Shown here: in pieces, positions 6,631-9,686 of the stretch | How the letters are laid out: every line of letters starts with the position of its first letter | Numbering within the stretch: position 1 is the first letter of the stretch | NCBI GenBank assembly: GCA_023429685.1 | Contig: JAEZDF010000003.1 | Span: 1-9,686, forward strand | Direction: 5' to 3' | Length of the DNA stretch: 9,686 nucleotides | From: Bacillota bacterium | Lineage (GTDB): Bacteria; Bacillota; Clostridia; Oscillospirales; Ruminococcaceae | The notes under the pieces: generated by a model | What the model saw: the letters and a program-made list of their open reading frames with translations, nothing else | What the model was told of the DNA's origin: nothing | The model's database searches: none | Program-made: the position numbers and the translations under genes

Positions 6631-8166
6631 TTATGCAAGCTCGCGGAAAACGAGATGCAGGTCGTCGAGCACATCGCTTGGCTGCATGGTGGTCTTACAC
6701 AGCCGCTGTGCAGTCAGCTGCGCCGCGCGCGCGTGAAGGTACACGCCGCACACCGCCGCCTCTTTGGGGGCGTGCCCCTGTGCGAGTAGTCCGCCAATCA
6801 TGCCCGCAAGCAGGTCGCCGCTACCGCCCTTGGCAAGACCGGAGTTCGGGCAGTTAAGCAGATACACACTGCCATCAGGAAGCGCGACCACGGTATACGC
6901 GCCCTTGAGCACCAGCGTAACGCCGTTTGCCTGCGCATACTCCGCCGCAAGTGAAGCACGGTTTTGCTCGATGAATGCCGTATCCTTGTTTACAAGGCGT
7001 GCAAACTCCCCGTAATGCGGGGTAAGCACGACCCCGCCTGCAGCCTGTCTTACTATATCTATGTCACCGACAAGGGCATTTATACCATCCGCGTCTAAAA
7101 CAATGGGGCAGTCGGCGTTTGATACGAGCGACAACAATGCCATTCGCGTACCGGCAGTGTTCTGTAAGCCGCAACCTGCCACACACGCCGTTTTGCCCTT
7201 GACAGCCGCGGCAAGCGGTACTGCGGCATCGGCACTGAGCACCCCTTCGTCGGTATCGGGCATCGGCAGCATCAACTGTTCTATCAAATGCCCCGACAAG
7301 ACGGGGATAATCTGCCTGGGTGATGCAACATACACAAGACCCGCACCGCTGCGTGACGCGGCATGGGCACACAGCACGGCGGCCCCAGTCATGCCAAGGC
7401 TACCCGCCGCAACCAGCAATCTACCGAAGGTGCCTTTATACGAGTCGTCGGTGCGCGGTCGCAGCAGCCGTTTGGCCAGTGCCCCGTCAATCAGGTGGGT
7501 CTTGCTGCCCACCGCCCCGTACACGTCGTCGGTGATGCCGATATCGCACACCGCGACCTCCCCCAGCATCGGGGCAGCCGAAGGGTCTATGTGAGCGGGC
7601 TTTAAGCAGCCAAACGCGATGGTGCAGTCGGCGCAAAAGCATCTACCCTCTACCCTGCCGCTATCCGCGTTCATGCCGCTTGGGATATCAAGCGAATACA
7701 CCCGCGCCTTGGATAGCCCCGACATCTCCGCCAAAAAGCCGCAGCCGTCGGGCAGTGTGCCGTGAAAGCCTGTGCCGAACAGTGCGTCGATGATGAGATC
7801 TGCTTCCATTAGCATCAGGTTTACCGAAGGGCGGCTTTCCTCCAGCCTTAGGATGCTGACCGGCTCGCTGTGCAGCAGGCGGAGCATCTCCCTTGCTTCG
7901 TCGGAGCGGGGCTCTCCCCCTGCCAAAACGCAGGAGACCACGGCACCGTCCCGTGCAAGGCGCCTTGCTACAACAAAGCCGTCGCCGCCGTTGTTGCCGA
8001 TACCGCACAACACCACGCAACGCTTGCCCAAGAGTGCCCCCTCGCGCCGGGCGATGATTTGATACGCGCCCGTTCCGGCGTTTTCCATTAGCCGCAGAAA
8101 GGTAAGCCCGTGCGATAGGCTAGCGCGCTCGGCAGAGCGCATCTGTTCGGTGGTAAGTATCCTCAT
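6631..8166 (-). CDS. nnr: Bifunctional NAD(P)H-hydrate epimerase / ADP-dependent NAD(P)H-hydrate dehydratase
   Basis: A 511-aa cytoplasmic repair enzyme. It epimerises damaged NAD(P)HX and dehydrates the S-form back to NAD(P)H using ADP. The N-terminal YjeF_N epimerase domain spans about 1-215, with GIGNNGGDG (55-63), DLIIDALFGTG (123-133) and SLDIPSGMNADSG (158-170). The C-terminal ribokinase-like dehydratase domain spans about 225-511, with YKGTFGRLLVAAGS (243-256), TPHYGEFARL (382-391), KGAYTVV (421-427) and NSGLAKGGSGDLLAG (441-455), whose D451 is the catalytic Asp. Length and domain order match the full fused family. The ATG at 8166 is chosen because GGAGG lies 8 nt upstream and MRILTTEQMR is a typical N-terminus. 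It lies 97 nt after acpS, the common Bacillota order, probably on the same transcript. The active-site motifs show no defect. Confidence 0.96.
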   Translation of the reverse strand: MRILTTEQMRSAERASLSHGLTFLRLMENAGTGAYQIIARREGALLGKRCVVLCGIGNNGGDGFVVARRLARDGAVVSCVLAGGEPRSDEAREMLRLLHSEPVSILRLEESRPSVNLMLMEADLIIDALFGTGFHGTLPDGCGFLAEMSGLSKARVYSLDIPSGMNADSGRVEGRCFCADCTIAFGCLKPAHIDPSAAPMLGEVAVCDIGITDDVYGAVGSKTHLIDGALAKRLLRPRTDDSYKGTFGRLLVAAGSLGMTGAAVLCAHAASRSGAGLVYVASPRQIIPVLSGHLIEQLMLPMPDTDEGVLSADAAVPLAAAVKGKTACVAGCGLQNTAGTRMALLSLVSNADCPIVLDADGINALVGDIDIVRQAAGGVVLTPHYGEFARLVNKDTAFIEQNRASLAAEYAQANGVTLVLKGAYTVVALPDGSVYLLNCPNSGLAKGGSGDLLAGMIGGLLAQGHAPKEAAVCGVYLHARAAQLTAQRLCKTTMQPSDVLDDLHLVFRELA

Positions 8167-8216
8167 AAAGCAAGCCTCCATTCTGACAAATATTCTGGGG
8201 CGGATGAAAAACACGC

Positions 8217-8238
8217 GTAACAACATATAGGTTGTTAC
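8217..8238. repeat. Inverted repeat GTAACAAC-6 nt-GTTGTTAC between acpS and nnr
   Basis: A perfect 8-bp inverted repeat with a 6-nt centre (ATATAG). On the minus strand it is followed by GCGTGTTTTTC, so it could act as a weak intrinsic terminator or attenuator between acpS and nnr, or as an operator. The A/T-rich stem and displaced T-run make strong termination unlikely. Confidence 0.4.
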
Positions 8239-8263
8239 ATAATGAATGCCGCCAAATTAACCG

Positions 8264-8692
8264 CTAACACAAGGGTTCTTTGCTTATATCCAGCCGTGGC
8301 GGACAGGACGCGTGGGGGTATTGCGTCGGTGCGTCAAACGCGACAACAAACGCGAGCGCAAGCTCGTCGGTATGGCTTAGGCTGACCGAAAACAGCAGGT
8401 TCCTTTGCGCTGCTGCCGCATATGCTCTGCCCGAAAGCTTAAAATAGGGCGCACCCAAGCTATCGCGCAACACCGCAATTTCGCACAGCGCAAAACCGCG
8501 GATACCCGTGCCCATCGCCTTGCTAAACGCCTCTTTGGCAGCCCAGTTGGCGGCGACGGTCTGCGGATTCATACCCCTGCTCTCGAACAAGCTTATCTCC
8601 TCACGCGAAAATACCCTCGCCATAAAACGAGGGTTTTTCATGCTATGTTCAATTCGGGCGACGCTACATAAGTCCGTTCCGGTGTAAATCAT
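8264..8692 (-). CDS. acpS: Holo-[acyl-carrier-protein] synthase
   Basis: A 142-aa enzyme that transfers 4'-phosphopantetheine from CoA to apo-ACP, enabling fatty-acid synthesis. The family pattern is clear: GTDLCSVARIE (5-15) with Mg-binding D7, FSREEISLFES (28-38), NWAAKEAFSKAMGTG (49-63) with E54 in the second conserved motif, and FSVSLSHTDELALAFVVA (101-118). The catalytic core ends near 120. A 22-residue tail (121-142) rich in Pro and Cys goes beyond the usual length of about 120-126 and is not a known part of the family. The ATG at 8692 places the conserved MIxxGTD at the N-terminus. There is no Shine-Dalgarno-like sequence before it, and the start lies 29 nt inside the upstream gene, so translation is probably coupled to that gene. 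nnr follows downstream. Confidence 0.95.
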   Translation of the reverse strand: MIYTGTDLCSVARIEHSMKNPRFMARVFSREEISLFESRGMNPQTVAANWAAKEAFSKAMGTGIRGFALCEIAVLRDSLGAPYFKLSGRAYAAAAQRNLLFSVSLSHTDELALAFVVAFDAPTQYPHASCPPRLDISKEPLC

Positions 8693-9203
8693 TTTGCAAT
8701 AACCGTGGCAAAAATGGTCTCATGGCGGTGAGCATCTTCTCGGGTGGGGTAAACACCACCAGCGTTTTGCCGAAGTTCACGCTTTTATAAACGAGATACC
8801 AGGTGTTTTCGGTGTCCTTTTCATCGGCGCACGCAAAAATTTTGGTTTTATACTCGGTGTGCGCATGTGCGGACGCATTGTATTTTCCCACAGCCTCTAC
8901 CTCGCGGCAGACCACCGTAATCAGGCGCTTGCGCTTACGCTGGGAGATAATCTTATCGATATCAATCTCGCCATTTGTGAAGGAATACTCATACTCAATA
9001 TTAAAGCCGGTTAACAGGTACCATCCGCCGTACCCCACGGCCGCCACAGCGGCAACGGCAAAAATCGAGAGACTGCCAAGCCCAAACGAAAGGATAAAGA
9101 GCAAAAGCATCAGCACACCGCCAAGCAGCGCGATTGAAACCTTGAGCAGTGTGGTGACAGCGGTCGACCTTTTCTTGACGAGGTACTCCATAAAAACGTC
9201 CAT
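8664..9203 (-). CDS. DUF6106-like 2-TM membrane protein
   Basis: A 179-aa protein of unknown function that I associate, from memory, with the DUF6106 family of clostridia. A short cytoplasmic start (MDVFMEYLVKKR) is followed by two hydrophobic helices at about 18-41 and 43-65. A conserved-looking segment FNIEYEYSFTNGEIDIDKI (67-85) with a basic QRKRKR (88-93) comes next, and then a soluble beta-rich domain ending in VVFTPPEKML (149-158). The arrangement resembles bacterial PH-like/YdbT-type membrane proteins, without proof. The ATG at 9203 has only a distant AAAGGG as ribosome binding site; an alternative ATG lies at codon 5. The gene heads the acpS-nnr unit, overlaps acpS by 29 nt, and has an extended -10 promoter with a palindrome at its start site. 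Confidence 0.8.
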   Translation of the reverse strand: MDVFMEYLVKKRSTAVTTLLKVSIALLGGVLMLLLFILSFGLGSLSIFAVAAVAAVGYGGWYLLTGFNIEYEYSFTNGEIDIDKIISQRKRKRLITVVCREVEAVGKYNASAHAHTEYKTKIFACADEKDTENTWYLVYKSVNFGKTLVVFTPPEKMLTAMRPFLPRLLQNDLHRNGLM

Positions 9204-9272
9204 TACAAAACCCAACCCTTTTGATTTATAGTACAACAACCATTTTCGCACAAGCAACAAGGTGCTTTATGC

Positions 9273-9294
9273 TAAAATTATGTGCATAATTTTA
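9273..9294. promoter_or_regulatory. Perfect 22-bp palindromic operator candidate at the DUF6106-acpS-nnr promoter
   Basis: TAAAATTATG (9273-9282) and CATAATTTTA (9285-9294) are perfect inverted copies around TG. The palindrome begins 4 nt downstream of the -10 box and covers the expected start site near 9292, the classical place for a repressor. The unit it would control includes acpS. The binding protein is unknown; a hairpin at the 5' end of the transcript is the alternative. Confidence 0.5.
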
Positions 9295-9298
9295 TTAA

Positions 9299-9327
9299 AT
9301 TATAGCATACTACGCCCGTTTATTCAA
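9299..9327 (-). promoter_or_regulatory. Extended -10 promoter of the DUF6106-acpS-nnr unit
   Basis: On the minus strand TTGAAT (9322-9327) is separated by 17 nt from consensus TATAAT (9299-9304), which is preceded by TGC, an extended -10. The predicted start is near 9292, giving a leader of about 90 nt before the ATG at 9203. Confidence 0.8.
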
Positions 9328-9411
9328 CAAATCATCCCAGTGATATTATGGACAAAGTAAAAACAATCCACTCATTCAAACAAACCGAAACCTCTGTGAG
9401 GGTAAACCTCC

Positions 9412-9440
9412 TTGTAAATAACCAAAAAGCATACTATAAT
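9412..9440 (+). promoter_or_regulatory. Promoter of the FtsW/RodA-like gene
   Basis: TTGTAA (9412-9417), a 17-nt spacer and consensus TATAAT (9435-9440). The predicted start is near 9447, giving a leader of about 127 nt before the ATG at 9574. It is divergent from the DUF6106-acpS promoter. Confidence 0.65.
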
Positions 9441-9573
9441 AAGCCCTAGTAGTATTTCAAACTGGGGCTTTGGTTGGCAGGTAAAATGATCTGACCATGC
9501 CTGCCACGAACGGGACATGTGATACGGTGCGGCACTTGGCATAAAAACTGCGCACCGACGGACGGTGAATGAG
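9441..9573 (+). promoter_or_regulatory. Hairpin-rich leader of the FtsW/RodA-like gene
   Basis: Three inverted repeats tile this 133-nt stretch. P1 is AAGCCCTAGT/ACTGGGGCTT (9441-9450 and 9461-9470, one G-U pair). P2 is TGGCAGG/CCTGCCA (9475-9481 and 9500-9506). P3 is CGGTGCG/CGCACCG (9525-9531 and 9551-9557). A modest ribosome binding site GGTGA (9564-9568) follows. P2 and P3 would lie in the transcript. P1 would lose its 5' arm if transcription starts near 9447, so it may act as DNA or be read from an upstream start. It matches no riboswitch class that I recognise. Confidence 0.4.
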
Positions 9574-9686
9574 ATGAAAAGCATTGGCGCTGCGATACTC
9601 CATTACTTCAAGGCAACGGACAAGCTGTTGCTATTTTTAACCCTTGTGACAACCGGCTACGGTATGCTGATTCTCGCAGGGGTGTC
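9574..9686 (+). CDS. FtsW/RodA/SpoVE-family (SEDS) protein, N-terminal fragment
   Basis: The first 37 codons of a gene that runs off the right edge. The visible protein begins MKSIGAAILHYF, then ATDKLLLFLTLV, then TTGYGMLILAGV. A short basic start, a T-D-K-L-L-L turn into the first membrane helix and a G-x-x-x-L-I ending are typical of SEDS proteins, the polytopic peptidoglycan glycosyltransferases that act with class B PBPs in elongation (RodA), division (FtsW) or sporulation (SpoVE). Only one helix is visible, so the subtype cannot be assigned and another polytopic membrane protein remains possible. The ATG at 9574 follows GGTGA by 5 nt; a GTG three codons earlier is an alternative. The gene is divergent from the DUF6106-acpS unit and has its own promoter and leader. 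Confidence 0.6.
   Translation, partial: MKSIGAAILHYFKATDKLLLFLTLVTTGYGMLILAGV

Noticed and set aside
7061..7594. Long plus-strand open frame antisense to nnr (177 codons)
   Set aside because: It lies wholly within the well-supported nnr gene, shows no domain, and has the low-complexity Ser/Pro/Ala composition expected of a G+C-rich antisense frame.
9372..9584. Minus-strand open frame of 70 codons in the intergenic region before the SEDS-like gene
   Set aside because: It overlaps the promoter, the hairpin-rich leader and the start of the FtsW/RodA-like gene, and it has no recognisable domain. One hydrophobic stretch alone is not enough.
1..9686. CRISPR array, insertion sequence, tRNA, rRNA, or toxin-antitoxin or defence module
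   Set aside because: No regularly spaced repeats, transposase motifs, tRNA-like cloverleaf or nuclease/toxin signatures were seen by eye. The XRE gene is paired with a membrane protein rather than a toxin.

Overview
The window looks like chromosomal DNA from a Gram-positive, probably clostridial (Oscillospiraceae/Ruminococcaceae-like) bacterium of moderately high G+C. The reasons are strong GAGGAGG-type ribosome binding sites, two lipoproteins with no outer-membrane machinery in view, an XRE regulator paired with a small membrane protein, an amidase fused to a glycosidase-like domain, and the block DUF6106-like gene / acpS / nnr / LolA-like lipoprotein. The organism assignment is inference. 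No mobile element, CRISPR array, tRNA or rRNA was seen.

Layout from left to right. 1-103 has no recognisable gene, only small hairpins. 104-722 (minus) is a two-gene unit: a 75-aa XRE-type regulator and an overlapping 4-TM membrane protein, with a near-consensus promoter and an operator-like palindrome at the start site. 909-3833 (minus) is a 974-aa exported protein with an N-terminal GHL10 glycosidase-like domain and a C-terminal Amidase_3 domain, followed by a clear terminator. 4100-4699 is a plus-strand lipoprotein of unknown function with its own promoter and a 17-bp terminator stem. 4765-5043 (minus) is a small YjdJ-like GNAT protein, and 5108-5752 (minus) is a Mn-type superoxide dismutase. 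5923-6447 (minus) is a GTG-start lipoprotein, 6631-8166 (minus) the bifunctional NAD(P)HX repair enzyme, 8264-8692 (minus) AcpS, and 8664-9203 (minus) a 2-TM DUF6106-like protein driven by an extended -10 promoter with a perfect palindrome over its start site. At the right edge, on the plus strand, a FtsW/RodA-like gene begins at 9574 behind a promoter and a hairpin-rich leader and runs off the window.

Most of the window is ordinary envelope and housekeeping content: peptidoglycan turnover (amidase/GHL10), probable peptidoglycan synthesis (the SEDS protein), fatty-acid carrier activation (AcpS), nicotinamide cofactor repair, oxidative stress defence and lipoproteins. I found no convincing new multi-gene system. 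The items most worth a second look are the hairpin-rich leader of the SEDS gene, the palindromes over two minus-strand promoters, the GHL10-amidase fusion with an altered GHL10 motif, and a two-codon upstream ORF at the start of the LolA-like lipoprotein.
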